From contig NZ_LT629731.1 of assembly GCF_900104575.1 (NCBI RefSeq), forward strand, positions 2,925,805 to 2,989,804: DNA of 64,000 nucleotides. Direction: 5' to 3'. Each line of letters opens with the position of its first letter. Position 1 is the stretch's first letter. The notes beneath the pieces were generated by a model. It worked only from the letters and a program-made list of their open reading frames with translations. It made no database searches and was not told where the DNA came from. Source of the DNA: Bacillus tuaregi. GTDB lineage: Bacteria > Bacillota > Bacilli > Bacillales > Cytobacillaceae. A program made the translations under genes and the position numbers. This document shows positions 46,026 to 55,264 of the stretch, piece by piece.

Positions 46026-46178
46026 ATGGCACTTCATCAAATTGACACAAAAACTTCAAAAACGAAAGTTGAGGACAGCACTTCATTAAAAGGAACTTTA
46101 GCTTCCGTATTCTTAGTTGGTTTCTTTCTTGTTTCAGTATGGGTCGGCGTTTACTTTTTATTTTTAGATCGTTTTTAA
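46026..46178 (+). CDS. Cytochrome ba3 oxidase small subunit (subunit IIa type)
   Basis: 50 residues: soluble N-terminus MALHQIDTKTSKTKVEDSTS and one membrane helix LASVFLVGFFLVSVWVGVYF. This matches the one-helix subunit found before subunit II in ba3/bo3 B-type heme-copper oxidases. ATG 46026 has AAAGGAGGG upstream. First gene of a three-gene operon, 21 bases before subunit II. Confidence 0.82.
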   Translation: MALHQIDTKTSKTKVEDSTSLKGTLASVFLVGFFLVSVWVGVYFLFLDRF

Positions 46179-46199
46179 GAAATTGGGGGTGGGTTGAAT

Positions 46200-46679
46200 A
46201 TGCATATGCATAAGTTTGAAAAAGCTTGGCTTACATTTGGTATAGGAGCACTGCTAGTCTTTTTAACCGTTTTAGGTGTTAGTGCTTTCTATCTGGGAAA
46301 CCAGCCGCCAAGCTGTCTAGTTACCATTGATCCGGAAAAGGTGGATACAACCAAGCCTTTTGACGAGCCAGGCCTTAAAAAGGTTGAAGGCAAGGATTGG
46401 GATTACGAGTTAGTTTTTGTTGCATCAGCCTTTTCATATAATCCTTCATCAGTTGAGGTTCCATATGGTGCAAAGGTTAAAGTTATGGCTACCACAAAAG
46501 ATGTCGTTCACGGTTTTCAGGTTGCCGGAACAAATATTAATATGATGCTTGAGCCTGGCTATATCAGTGAATATACAACAACATTCGACAAAGCAGGAGA
46601 CTACTTAATCCTGTGTAATGAATATTGCGGGGTTGGACATCACATGATGACATCGAAAATTGAGGTGGTTAAGAAATGA
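46200..46679 (+). CDS. Cytochrome c oxidase (ba3-type) subunit II
   Basis: 159 residues. One N-terminal span (about 12-32, TFGIGALLVFLTVLGVSAFY), then the CuA cupredoxin outside the membrane: VVHGFQVAGTNINMMLEPG and ILCNEYCGVGHHMM, containing the two Cys, His and Met ligands. The one-helix form is typical of B-family (ba3) oxidases. It receives electrons from cytochrome c. A TTG at 46194 is possible; ATG 46200 was chosen for its spacing to GGGGGTG. Confidence 0.92.
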   Translation: MHMHKFEKAWLTFGIGALLVFLTVLGVSAFYLGNQPPSCLVTIDPEKVDTTKPFDEPGLKKVEGKDWDYELVFVASAFSYNPSSVEVPYGAKVKVMATTKDVVHGFQVAGTNINMMLEPGYISEYTTTFDKAGDYLILCNEYCGVGHHMMTSKIEVVKK

Positions 46680-48331
46680 TAAGTCCTTCTACATTAATAA
46701 AAATTGATCGACGTGACGGCAAATTAGCCATGGCCCATTTCTATGTAGCGTTTACGGCATTAGCTATTGGCGGTCTTGCCGGCTTATTACAGGTACTTGT
46801 TCGGACCGGAAAGCTGGAATTACCAGCACCAATTACTTATTATCAAATTTTAACAGTACATGGCGTTGTACTCGGTCTTGTATTAACGACATTCTTTATT
46901 CTTGGATTTCAGCTTGCTGCTACTAGTAGGACAGCTGGAACCTTAACAGCAGGTCAACGACGTACAGGCTGGATTGGCTTTTGGCTAATGACAATTGGAA
47001 CAGTCATGACAGCTACCATGATTCTGCTTAACGAAGCATCCGTACTCTATACATTTTATGCACCACTTAAAGCTCACTTTTTATTCTATCTTGGTTTAAC
47101 ACTAGTTGTCATTGGAAGCTGGATTGATGGGGCCGCTGTTATTATGGCGTATGCAAAATGGCGAAAAGCTAATCCAGGAAAACCAAGTCCATTATTAACC
47201 TTTATGGCCGTTGTAAATACGATTATGTGGGATGTAGCTACTATTGGGGTAGCAGCTTCTATGCTCACTCAATTATTGCCATGGTCATTAGGATTAATTG
47301 ATACTGTAGATGTTCTTGTGACACGGACACTATTCTGGTATTTTGGTCACCCGCTTGTATATTTCTGGCTACTGCCTGCTTATATGGCGTGGTATGTCGT
47401 TATACCAAAGGTTATCGGGGCAAAAATTTTCTCCGATTCATTAGCAAGGATGTCCTTTATCCTATTCTTATTATTCTCAATTCCGGTTGGATTTCACCAT
47501 CAGTTAACAGAGCCTGGAATTGACCCTGCTTGGAAGTTTTTACAGGTTATCTTAACATTTTTAGTTGTCATTCCTTCACTCATGACGGCTTTCTCATTGT
47601 TCGCAACCTTTGAAAAACACGGCCGTTCAATGGGAGCTAAAAGTCTGTTTGGTTGGTTGAAAATGCTTCCATGGGGTGATGCACGCTTTATCGTTCCGTT
47701 CATTGGAATGCTAGCTTTTATTCCAGCCGGAGCCGGCGGGCTTGTTAATGCTTCACACCAAATGAACCAGGTTGTTCATAATACCATTTGGGTAACTGGT
47801 CACTTCCATTTAACTTTAGCAACTGCAGTTGTCTTAACTTTCTTTGGAATCGCTTACTGGCTAGTTCCACATATCACAGGTCGTACGCTTTCAAAAGCGA
47901 TGAATAAATTAGCCATTCTTCAAGGGGTACTTTGGGCAATCGGTATGACTTTTATGTCAATGGCTATGCATGCAGCGGGTCTTCTGGGAGCGCCACGTCG
48001 CTCAGCCTTTTCCGAATATGGCGGTGCAACACAAGCAGCTGAGTGGATCCCATATCAAATTGCACAGGCAGTCGGAGGTTCCATTCTATTTATCTCGATT
48101 ATACTTATGCTTTATATTTTCATTAACCTTGCCTTCTTTGCGCCAAAAGGTGAGCAAGAATTTCCTGTCGCTGAAGTTGACAGCGATGCAGAAAAAACTC
48201 CGCTTGTCTTTGAAAACTGGAAATTATGGATTGGTATCACGGCACTGTTAGTAATCTTTGCCTATACACTTCCATTTATCGATATGATTCAAAATGCACC
48301 ACCAGGATCAAAAGGCTATAAGCTTTGGTAA
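46676..48331 (+). CDS. Cytochrome c oxidase (ba3-type) subunit I
   Basis: 551 residues with about 13 spans, the catalytic heme-copper subunit that reduces oxygen and pumps protons. Ligands: YYQILTVHGVVLGLVLTTFF (low-spin heme His), YFGHPLVYFWLLPAYMAWYV (CuB His and Tyr), FHHQLTEPG (two CuB His) and VTGHFHLTLATAVVLTFFG (two heme His). B-type oxidases have high oxygen affinity. Overlaps subunit II by four bases (ATGA). The operon lies between xpt and ypwA, which are adjacent in B. subtilis. Confidence 0.95.
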   Translation: MISPSTLIKIDRRDGKLAMAHFYVAFTALAIGGLAGLLQVLVRTGKLELPAPITYYQILTVHGVVLGLVLTTFFILGFQLAATSRTAGTLTAGQRRTGWIGFWLMTIGTVMTATMILLNEASVLYTFYAPLKAHFLFYLGLTLVVIGSWIDGAAVIMAYAKWRKANPGKPSPLLTFMAVVNTIMWDVATIGVAASMLTQLLPWSLGLIDTVDVLVTRTLFWYFGHPLVYFWLLPAYMAWYVVIPKVIGAKIFSDSLARMSFILFLLFSIPVGFHHQLTEPGIDPAWKFLQVILTFLVVIPSLMTAFSLFATFEKHGRSMGAKSLFGWLKMLPWGDARFIVPFIGMLAFIPAGAGGLVNASHQMNQVVHNTIWVTGHFHLTLATAVVLTFFGIAYWLVPHITGRTLSKAMNKLAILQGVLWAIGMTFMSMAMHAAGLLGAPRRSAFSEYGGATQAAEWIPYQIAQAVGGSILFISIILMLYIFINLAFFAPKGEQEFPVAEVDSDAEKTPLVFENWKLWIGITALLVIFAYTLPFIDMIQNAPPGSKGYKLW

Positions 48332-48344
48332 TAAATAGATTAGA

Positions 48345-48374
48345 GAAGAACTCTGCTTTTGGCAGAGTTCTTCT
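48345..48374. terminator. Bidirectional terminator ba3 operon / ypwA
   Basis: GAAGAACTCTGC/GCAGAGTTCTTC, 12-bp stem, 5-base loop, T-rich tail. Confidence 0.92.
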
Positions 48375-48380
48375 TTGCGA

Positions 48381-49901
48381 TCAATCTAATTGATAAACTC
48401 GACTATATTTTTCTGTCAGGTATTGAATCAGATGGCTTGCATTTAGACCTTCTCCAGTTACATCCATTAATATTTCGAGAGGTTCCTTCAGCTTTCCAAA
48501 TTGATGTATATTGGCTGTAAGCCACTCTTTAATAGGCAGCAGGTTTCCCTGTTCTAACAATTGATCAAAATCAGGCAAATCCTTTAGCATAGCCTGTTTA
48601 AACTGAGCAGCGTACATATAACCTAAGGCATAGGATGGAAAATATCCAAAGCTTCCCCCTGCCCAGTGTACATCCTGTAGTACACCTTCCCCATCGTGGT
48701 GAGGACGTATCCCTAAATATTCTTCATACTTGGCATTCCAAATCTCAGGCAGGTCCTTCACTTCCATTTCATTATTAAATAATCCTTTTTCAATTTCATA
48801 ACGAATCATAATATGCAAAGGATAGGTCAGTTCGTCTGCTTCAATTCGAATAAGCGATGGCTTTGCCTCATTAATTGCCCGGTAGAAAGTTTGAACATCA
48901 ACTTGTTCAAACTGAGATCTACTATATTTCTGTAGTAATGGGTAATTCTTTTTCCAAAAAGAAAGATGGCGCCCAACAAAATTTTCATAAAATAATGATT
49001 GTGATTCATGTATCCCCATCGATGTACCAGTACAAAGCGGCGTACCGATTAACTCAGATGAGATACTCTGCTCATATAGAGCATGACCACCTTCATGAAT
49101 GGTGCCAAAAACAGCCATCCGAAAATCCGCTTCATCATATCTTGTGGTAATTCTGACATCCCCCGTATTTAGACCTGTCGCAAAAGGATGGACCGTTTCG
49201 TCAAGACGACCCGCTTCAAAGTTATAGCCCATTTGCTTTAGAATATCGATGCTTAAAAGCCGTTGGTTTTCTTTTGAAAAAGACCGAAATAAAAAATTGG
49301 TTTCAGGCTTATGGTTAGAGCGGCTAATGTTGTGGACGAGCGGAACAATTTTCGCTCGTAAATCAGCAAATACACGATCTAATACATCCACTGTCATGCC
49401 TGGTTCATATAAATCAAGGAGGGTATTATATGGATGATCACTATATCCCCAATATGTAATGAATTTTTTATTTGCTTCAACAATCTTTTCTAGATATGGC
49501 TGAAACATTGGAAAATCTGATTTCGCTCGTGCCTCCTCCCATACTGATTCAGCCTGTGATAATAGAATGACGTATTCCTTATATTCATCCGCCGGGATTT
49601 TACGATTATGGTCATATTCCTTTTTACATTCTTTTACTAGCTTTTTCGTTACGGCTGAAATCACCTCCTGCGCTACTTCAGTGGAAAGGTTGGTTATATA
49701 GGAAGCCATTTCTTCTGATACTGACAGCTCATACACTTCAGAAGATAGTATTCCAACCACTTCTGAACGCTGCTTCACACCTTGTTTTGGAGCTCCAGTA
49801 CGCATATCCCAATAAATTAAACCAAGCGCTTCATTATAAGCACTGATTTTTTTTACATACTCGGTAAACCTTCTTTCTTCTTGTAAAATACTTTGCTTCA
49901 T
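48381..49901 (-). CDS. ypwA: Metal carboxypeptidase M32 (thermostable carboxypeptidase 1)
   Basis: 506-residue cytoplasmic zinc carboxypeptidase of family M32. The catalytic site is GTIHEGGHALYEQ (HExxH variant HEGGH), followed by MGIHESQSLFYEN with the third ligand Glu, and RTHHDGEG-like IRPHHDGEGVLQDVHWAGGSF. Opening YVKKISAYNEALGLIYWDMR is typical. It removes C-terminal residues from peptides. GGAGGGG lies six bases before ATG 49901. Confidence 0.95.
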   Translation of the reverse strand: MKQSILQEERRFTEYVKKISAYNEALGLIYWDMRTGAPKQGVKQRSEVVGILSSEVYELSVSEEMASYITNLSTEVAQEVISAVTKKLVKECKKEYDHNRKIPADEYKEYVILLSQAESVWEEARAKSDFPMFQPYLEKIVEANKKFITYWGYSDHPYNTLLDLYEPGMTVDVLDRVFADLRAKIVPLVHNISRSNHKPETNFLFRSFSKENQRLLSIDILKQMGYNFEAGRLDETVHPFATGLNTGDVRITTRYDEADFRMAVFGTIHEGGHALYEQSISSELIGTPLCTGTSMGIHESQSLFYENFVGRHLSFWKKNYPLLQKYSRSQFEQVDVQTFYRAINEAKPSLIRIEADELTYPLHIMIRYEIEKGLFNNEMEVKDLPEIWNAKYEEYLGIRPHHDGEGVLQDVHWAGGSFGYFPSYALGYMYAAQFKQAMLKDLPDFDQLLEQGNLLPIKEWLTANIHQFGKLKEPLEILMDVTGEGLNASHLIQYLTEKYSRVYQLD

Positions 49902-49969
49902 CGTGAACCCCTCCCATTATTTACTTATTATCCTATTCTGATTAATAGACAGTTAATCATATCAAACAA

Positions 49970-49997
49970 AAAAAGACAACAGTTATGTCTGCTGTCT
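49970..49997 (-). terminator. ypvA terminator
   Basis: AGACAGCAG/CTGTTGTCT with a 6-base loop and T7 on the minus strand. Confidence 0.88.
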
Positions 49998-50029
49998 AAA
50001 TTTTGTTAACGGCTGCCATTTCTTTTTGT

Positions 50030-51955
50030 TTATTGTAATACCTTCGTCGGTAAGACTGAAAGGACGGCTTCAATTACATGTCTATCCTCTTCCTTGTTGA
50101 TTAAAATATGGACAATTCCTTTGTCCTCATGTGTTCGAATCAGTCGGCCGATTCCTTGTCGTAAACGCAGCAGCATATACGGTAAATCCACATTAGCAAA
50201 CGGGTCGTTAACCGCATTGCGCTTGGCTGTGAACACAGGATCATTCGGAGGGAACGGTAAGGAGAAGATAATGACATTCTCCAAGGACTGTCCCGGTATA
50301 TCGAGTCCTTCCCAAAGATGAAGGGAGCATAGCACGGAATCTACTTCATTTTGAAATTGTGAGACGAGTGTACTGATTTCAGCATCTCCCTCGAAATAGA
50401 TTGGAAAGGATTGTTCTCCTCCCTGACAATACCGTTTGAATGAAGCTAATTCCGTTTGAGTAGAAAATAATACAAGCCCATGACCATTCGTTTGCTTTAA
50501 CTGTTCAAGAGTATAGGCGCATTTTTGTGCTATAGCATCTTGAGAGATGGCAGGCATTTTAATCGTCATATTTTCTTCATAATCAAAAGGCGATGCCACC
50601 ATACAGGATAGAAAATGATCGATTCCTAATGAATGAGCAGTATAATCAAAGGACTTATTTTCAGAAAGAGTGGCGGAAGAGAAAATATAGGGTTTCTTAA
50701 TGGCAAATACCTCTTCCTTCATGATTTCCTGTACAAGCCTTGGCATAATGACTAATGTTCTTTCCCCGTTGTAATCTTCCAACCAGGTAATACCATTCAT
50801 TTCTTTCAAAAATAATGATAAAGAATAAGAAATTTGTTCGAGATACTCCTCCACAATTTTTAATTCATACTCATTAATCGTATACATCTCACTATCTAGA
50901 ACGAGCTCTTCTTCGAGCTTATTGATCAGTGAATGCAGTTGTTTACCAGCAGCTCTAATTGCTGCATTTTTTTCGATTGTAAGTTTATCAGAACCATCAT
51001 TCATATAAGCAGAATTTTTTAATTCGTAAAAAAACTGCTCGTTTTGGATAAGCAGGTCCTCAATGGTATAAAGCGTATTTTCCCTGACATCATTAGCCAT
51101 CAGCTTTGTTAACAGTGTTTCGAGTACTCGTTCACTAAACCGATAGGTTAATGCCTTTTGACTGGCAAACTCCAATAAATGTCCCTCGTCAAAAACAACA
51201 CAAGAATGCTCAGGCAAAAGCGCGAGTTGTCCTTCACGTTTACGTGATTCCTTTGTCCAAATATGCTCCATATAAAAATCATGTGAACAGATAATTAAAT
51301 CCTTCGAATGACGATACCAATCTCGATGCAGAGTTTGTCCGCAGCGGTGCCTATTTTCACACGTAAAGCAGTCCTCTAGTGAATCCCAGCCAATTTTTGC
51401 CCATTGTTCATCTGTTAGCTCAGGATAATCTTTTCGATCACCATATCTCTCAAATGATTGCATGGAGTGGCTTCCATGAATAAAATCAGGAAGTCTATCA
51501 TGAATCAAACTGAAGGCTTCATCTTCACTACCCGTCAAAAGTTTATCTAGTTTATTCAGGCATAGGTATTGATCTCTCGATTTAGCTAATCTAACGTCTA
51601 TTTGTAAAGACAATGCTTTTTCAAGCTTAGCAATATCTCCCTCTTTTTTCACTAGCTGCTCAATTAAAGTTTCATCTGCACACGCAATAATGGCAGGCTG
51701 ATTTGTATATCTTGCATAGCAGATTGCATATAAAAGATACACAATCGTTTTTCCCGTTCCAACTCCGGCTTCAGCAAACATGACTTTTTTATCTTTAAAT
51801 GCTTTTTCCAATTGAAACGCCATATAAATTTGTTCATCTCTTAATTCAAAACCCGCTTCCGGAAGGCTGTCATAGAAAACATCTCCAATCCATTCACCTA
51901 ATTTCTCAAAAAAGGATTCAGTTTTTGATAGTTCGAAAGGCATCCGATTCTGCAT
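50030..51955 (-). CDS. ypvA: DinG/XPD-type helicase YpvA
   Basis: 641-residue superfamily 2 helicase of the DinG group. Walker A FAEAGVGTGKTIVYLLYA, the DEAH-type box VVFDEGHLLEF, IIFSLPFPPNDPVF and the arginine-rich motif RLRQGIGRLIRTHEDKG. Cysteines in YLCLNK, CFTCENRHRC suggest a Fe-S cluster between motifs I and II, as in XPD/DinG. Likely unwinds DNA with 5' overhangs or R-loops in repair. GGAGG is seven bases before ATG 51955. Confidence 0.92.
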   Translation of the reverse strand: MQNRMPFELSKTESFFEKLGEWIGDVFYDSLPEAGFELRDEQIYMAFQLEKAFKDKKVMFAEAGVGTGKTIVYLLYAICYARYTNQPAIIACADETLIEQLVKKEGDIAKLEKALSLQIDVRLAKSRDQYLCLNKLDKLLTGSEDEAFSLIHDRLPDFIHGSHSMQSFERYGDRKDYPELTDEQWAKIGWDSLEDCFTCENRHRCGQTLHRDWYRHSKDLIICSHDFYMEHIWTKESRKREGQLALLPEHSCVVFDEGHLLEFASQKALTYRFSERVLETLLTKLMANDVRENTLYTIEDLLIQNEQFFYELKNSAYMNDGSDKLTIEKNAAIRAAGKQLHSLINKLEEELVLDSEMYTINEYELKIVEEYLEQISYSLSLFLKEMNGITWLEDYNGERTLVIMPRLVQEIMKEEVFAIKKPYIFSSATLSENKSFDYTAHSLGIDHFLSCMVASPFDYEENMTIKMPAISQDAIAQKCAYTLEQLKQTNGHGLVLFSTQTELASFKRYCQGGEQSFPIYFEGDAEISTLVSQFQNEVDSVLCSLHLWEGLDIPGQSLENVIIFSLPFPPNDPVFTAKRNAVNDPFANVDLPYMLLRLRQGIGRLIRTHEDKGIVHILINKEEDRHVIEAVLSVLPTKVLQ

Positions 51956-51978
51956 ATTTTTTCCTCCATATCATAGCG

Positions 51979-52007
51979 AAAGCGTCTTTCGATGAAAGAC
52001 GCTTTTT
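51979..52007. terminator. Terminator after the holin-like gene
   Basis: AAAGCGTCTTTC/GAAAGACGCTTT, 12-bp stem with a GAT loop; it may work in both directions. Confidence 0.8.
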
Positions 52008-52076
52008 AACAACTGTCTTATTATAACAAACAGCTAAAATGAAATACATGCTTTTGCTTATTACATCTGATTTTTA

Positions 52077-52331
52077 TTAATTGCTTGTCTTATCGTGACC
52101 ATTTCCATTACGTAAATTCTTACTTCCACTATATAATCCAGAAGCTGACAGTCCTACCATGAGACCGACAATAATGCCCTCTATTAATACGTCAAAATAA
52201 AAGATACCAAAAAACAAACCGATTGCTACTGCTACTAATGGTGAAAATCGTACCGGTAAACCAGCTTTTTTTATGACTTCCACAATGCCGATGATAAGCG
52301 GGATAACGACTAAATGTAAAAATTCATACAT
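52077..52331 (-). CDS. Small holin-like membrane protein
   Basis: 84 residues with three hydrophobic stretches (FLHLVVIPLIIGIVEVI, FSPLVAVAIGLFFGIFY, IEGIIVGLMVGLSASGLY) and a polar, charged tail, the layout of small phage-type holins (PF16079-like). No lysis or phage gene is nearby, so a housekeeping membrane role is just as likely. ATG 52331 has GGGGGG six bases upstream; the longer frame to 52370 lacks a site. Confidence 0.7.
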   Translation of the reverse strand: MYEFLHLVVIPLIIGIVEVIKKAGLPVRFSPLVAVAIGLFFGIFYFDVLIEGIIVGLMVGLSASGLYSGSKNLRNGNGHDKTSN

Positions 52332-52446
52332 ATGTTTCCCCCCAATCTTATCTTTTCTAGTATTACTCATAGTACATAATACTAAGATTGGACAAGAATG
52401 GAACGGCTTTTAGCAAATAAAATCTATTATTTTGACAGGAGCTGAT

Positions 52447-53586
52447 TTATTTTTCACGTGGCGGTCTTTTGCCCCAATACTGATAATAGTCAGTGCGGAT
52501 AAATCCGTTAAAGAGCTTTCGCTTTTTTGTTGCCTTTTTCCCATAATAGGTTTCAAATTCCTCTTCAGATGTCAGCATATAAATGGACCAGGTATCTAGA
52601 CTAGCAAAGGTCTGTCCCATTTCCTGATACATTTTATGAACCGCTGGTTTATCTCCTAATCGCTCACCATATGGAGGATTCCCTACAATCACACCATACT
52701 CTTTTTCAGTTGTGAAATCCTGAACACGCATCTGCTTAAAGGATAATAAATCCCCAAGTCCCGCTTCAAACGCGTTTTCCTTGGCAATATTGACGAGGCG
52801 GTGATCAATATCTGTTCCTGTAATATCCAAGGGCTGATCATACTTAGCGAGGTCCTCCACCTCTACACGTGCATCATCCCAAACCTTCTCATCAATCCAG
52901 CTCCAGCCTTCCGAGACAAAGTCTCGATTGAATCCAGGGGCAATATTTTGCCCGATTAAAGCTGCTTCAATGGGAATGGTTCCAGAGCCGCAAAACGGAT
53001 CGACAAATGGACGATCTGCCGTCCAGTTTGTAAGGAGTACTAAGGCGGCAGCAAGAGTTTCTTTCAACGGAGCTTCGCCTTGCCCGACTCTATACCCCCT
53101 TTTATGGAGACCACTTCCGCTTGTATCGATCGTTAATAATGCCATATCCTTATGTAAAGCCACTTCAATTTTATACAGCGGACCGTTTTCTTCAAACCAG
53201 CCTGTCTTTTTATAATGCTGTTTCATTCTTTCGACAATCGCCTTTTTAACAATAGCTTGACAATCAGAGACACTAAAAAGTTTTGATTTAACTGATTTAC
53301 CTGAGACAGGGAATTCAGCATTTTCCGGCAGAAACCTCTCCCATGGTAAAGCCTTTGTTTTTTCAAATAATTCATCAAAGCTTGTAGCCTTAAACTCCGC
53401 TACCTTTAGCTTAACTCGGTCAGCAGTACGCAGCCAAAGATTGCTTTTTGCAATCGCCATTTCATCACCTATAAACGTAATACGGCTGTTTTCCACCTGA
53501 CAGTCATAGCCTAAGTTTCGTACTTCCTTTGCAACAATTGCCTCGAGACCCATTGCAGAAGTCGCTATCAATTCATATTTCGCCAT
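52447..53586 (-). CDS. ypsC: rRNA methyltransferase YpsC (RlmK/L-like, THUMP)
   Basis: 379-residue SAM-dependent RNA N2-guanine methyltransferase. The N-terminal THUMP-like region (KYELIATSAMGLEAIVAKEV, to about 160) is followed by the catalytic domain: FVDPFCGSGTIPIEAALIG (SAM binding), ITGTDIDHRLVNIAKENA and the GNPPYGERLGD active-site motif. Probably methylates 23S rRNA. ATG 53586 follows AAGGGTG by five bases. Adjacent to rnpB and gpsB as in B. subtilis. Confidence 0.93.
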   Translation of the reverse strand: MAKYELIATSAMGLEAIVAKEVRNLGYDCQVENSRITFIGDEMAIAKSNLWLRTADRVKLKVAEFKATSFDELFEKTKALPWERFLPENAEFPVSGKSVKSKLFSVSDCQAIVKKAIVERMKQHYKKTGWFEENGPLYKIEVALHKDMALLTIDTSGSGLHKRGYRVGQGEAPLKETLAAALVLLTNWTADRPFVDPFCGSGTIPIEAALIGQNIAPGFNRDFVSEGWSWIDEKVWDDARVEVEDLAKYDQPLDITGTDIDHRLVNIAKENAFEAGLGDLLSFKQMRVQDFTTEKEYGVIVGNPPYGERLGDKPAVHKMYQEMGQTFASLDTWSIYMLTSEEEFETYYGKKATKKRKLFNGFIRTDYYQYWGKRPPREK

Positions 53587-53703
53587 GTTTTCACCCTTAT
53601 CAATCACATTATTGTCGCTTTATATGTATCCCTGTTACATTATTATCCAGTTTTACCCAAAAACAATGCACAAAAAACTTATCATATCCTTAGGAATTAC
53701 AAG

Positions 53704-53733
53704 AAAAGCTCTCCTTTTTTGGGAGAGCTTTTA
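53704..53733 (-). terminator. rnpB terminator
   Basis: AAAAGCTCTCC/GGAGAGCTTTT with a short A-rich loop, 15 bases after the RNA. Confidence 0.9.
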
Positions 53734-53747
53734 ATCTTTCATCAGAC

Positions 53748-54150
53748 ATTAATAACGTTCTGTAAGCCATGTTTTGTTCCTTTGTACTGCAAGCGACCCT
53801 TAGTCTTGTACTCAGGTGGTAATCATCTATCTACAGATGATAATCATCTGTCCTTCTCTTCGTTCATTTCCTCCAAGAAAGTGCCCCTACCATAATTTGG
53901 GTTTCTCACTCGTGGGGTTTACCTCGTTCCACCCTTTACATTTCTGAAAAGGCTCCGTCACTGTGGCACCTTCAAGGTATTCATACCATATCTCAAGAGA
54001 CTTAGGTATTTTCCCTGCCGTCAGCCGGTTACCCGACTGCCCTGGCTTATGACTTCGCCAGGCACGAACACTACAAACATCTCAGTCTGTGCGAGCATGG
54101 ACTTTCCTCTGCATGATGAATCATACAGCGATTACCCGAACGCTATTAAT
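53748..54150 (-). ncRNA. rnpB: RNase P RNA, Bacillus type B
   Basis: Catalytic RNA of RNase P, which trims tRNA 5' ends. On the minus strand the ends GAACGTTATTAAT and ATTAATAGCGTTC pair as P1. The conserved parts are GTTCGGGTAATCGCT, GAGGAAAGTCCATGCTCGCA, GTAGTGTTCGTGCCTGGCGA, GGCTGACGGCAGGGAAAA, GTGCCACAGTGACG, GGAACGAGGTAAACCCC, GAGAAACCCAAATTATGG and GGAACAAAACATGGCTTACA. About 400 bases, between gpsB and ypsC as in B. subtilis. Confidence 0.97.
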
Positions 54151-54204
54151 GATCACAATGTACATTATAATAAAACTCCATCGTAATAACAATAGCAATA
54201 AAAG

Positions 54205-54504
54205 TTATTCGTACAATTTACTTCCAAAAACATGCTTTTCAAGATTAGATAATCGTTTTAAAATATCAAAATTAGTTGTACCAGCAGTTTGTGTGGTTGG
54301 ACGCTTTGCGGCCTCCTCCACTTGTTTTCTTAATCGCATATTTTCCTGTTGTAATTCTTCAATTTCCTGATGAAAGGTTTCATAATCCTTTATAATAAGA
54401 TCAAGAAACTTATCTACATCTTCTGGCTTATAGCCTCTCATCGCTGTTTTAAATTCTTTTTCCAATATGTCCTTTGCCGTCAATTTCACTTTATCAGCAA
54501 GCAT
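54205..54504 (-). CDS. gpsB: Cell division protein GpsB
   Basis: 99-residue DivIVA-like coiled-coil adaptor that shuttles PBP1 between septum and side wall. N-terminal membrane/PBP-binding domain [20 protein letters not shown], coiled coil [20 protein letters not shown] and the C-terminal trimer [23 protein letters not shown] 54504 is chosen; another ATG lies just before it, but AGGTGA would then be too close. Confidence 0.97.
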   Translation of the reverse strand: MLADKVKLTAKDILEKEFKTAMRGYKPEDVDKFLDLIIKDYETFHQEIEELQQENMRLRKQVEEAAKRPTTQTAGTTNFDILKRLSNLEKHVFGSKLYE

Positions 54505-54601
54505 CATTCTCACCTCAACCATAGCCCATGTAATGTATATTTTTTCAAAAATATACGTTTTTGTCAATTTTTCTTTCTTTTAGGCTTACGCTTTGCTTAG
54601 C

Positions 54602-55168
54602 CTAACTAAAATGATCATAATTCCATTGCTCTTCTTCTGCTAATACTTGTAAATCATAAAACTGAATGGTTCGAATTTCGTATTCATTGTTTTCCTGATA
54701 ATGTTTTGCTATTTCATATAGATATTTAGGGCTGCCTTCCTTTTCTGAGTCATAGAAAAGTAAGAGAATATCACTTTTTTCAATATGAAATTGGTTCTTC
54801 ATACGAAGCTGCCATGGCTTTTCATAGGGGCGATGCGATACTGAATCAACGAAATCGGCTTCCATTAATATAGATTCATACCACTCTTTATTAGTTTCAC
54901 TCCAGGCTGCCTCTTGTTCAAGATATGGTGTAATAACAGCCAGCTTCAACTCCGGATATTCTGTTTCCCGTAGCTCAAACACTACTTCTGCAGCCCATAG
55001 CTCTGTACCTAACTGACCTGAAATCAATACCCATTCTAGACCTTCCTCAAGCATTCCCTGCAAAGAATTGCGAATCGCTTTTTTTATGTATGGAATGGCT
55101 GGATGATTTTTTTTTAATATGCCAAGTTCAAAGGATTTATATCCTGATATCGCTGCTACCTTAGCCAA
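54602..55168 (-). CDS. ypsA: YpsA, SLOG-family protein (DUF1273)
   Basis: 188 residues, SLOG/Rossmann superfamily. Seen: [40 protein letters not shown] (glycine-rich nucleotide loop) and [20 protein letters not shown]. subtilis YpsA is linked to cell division and cell-wall stress; its ligand is unknown. TTG 55168 is the start, with AGGTGG seven bases upstream. Between gpsB and cotD, as in B. subtilis. Confidence 0.92.
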   Translation of the reverse strand: MAKVAAISGYKSFELGILKKNHPAIPYIKKAIRNSLQGMLEEGLEWVLISGQLGTELWAAEVVFELRETEYPELKLAVITPYLEQEAAWSETNKEWYESILMEADFVDSVSHRPYEKPWQLRMKNQFHIEKSDILLLFYDSEKEGSPKYLYEIAKHYQENNEYEIRTIQFYDLQVLAEEEQWNYDHFS

Positions 55169-55229
55169 ATCCTTCCCACCTATCTCATTGGAAAAATAAA
55201 TCCACTCTTTATCATTCTACCATTAAGAA

Positions 55230-55260
55230 AAAACAAGGGCTAATATCGGCCCTTGTTTTT
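55230..55260 (-). terminator. cotD terminator
   Basis: AACAAGGGC/GCCCTTGTT with an 8-base loop and T/A runs on both sides. Confidence 0.9.
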
Positions 55261-55264
55261 ATTA

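Noticed and set aside
52077-52331. Prophage remnant suggested by a holin-like gene
   Set aside because: No integrase, endolysin, capsid or other phage gene lies nearby, and the neighbours keep the B. subtilis order.
53820-53875. Repeated AATCATCT-like stretches that look like direct repeats
   Set aside because: They are stem sequences within the RNase P RNA.
54089-54370. 93-codon frame on the plus strand
   Set aside because: It overlaps the 5' end of the RNase P RNA and then runs antisense to gpsB.
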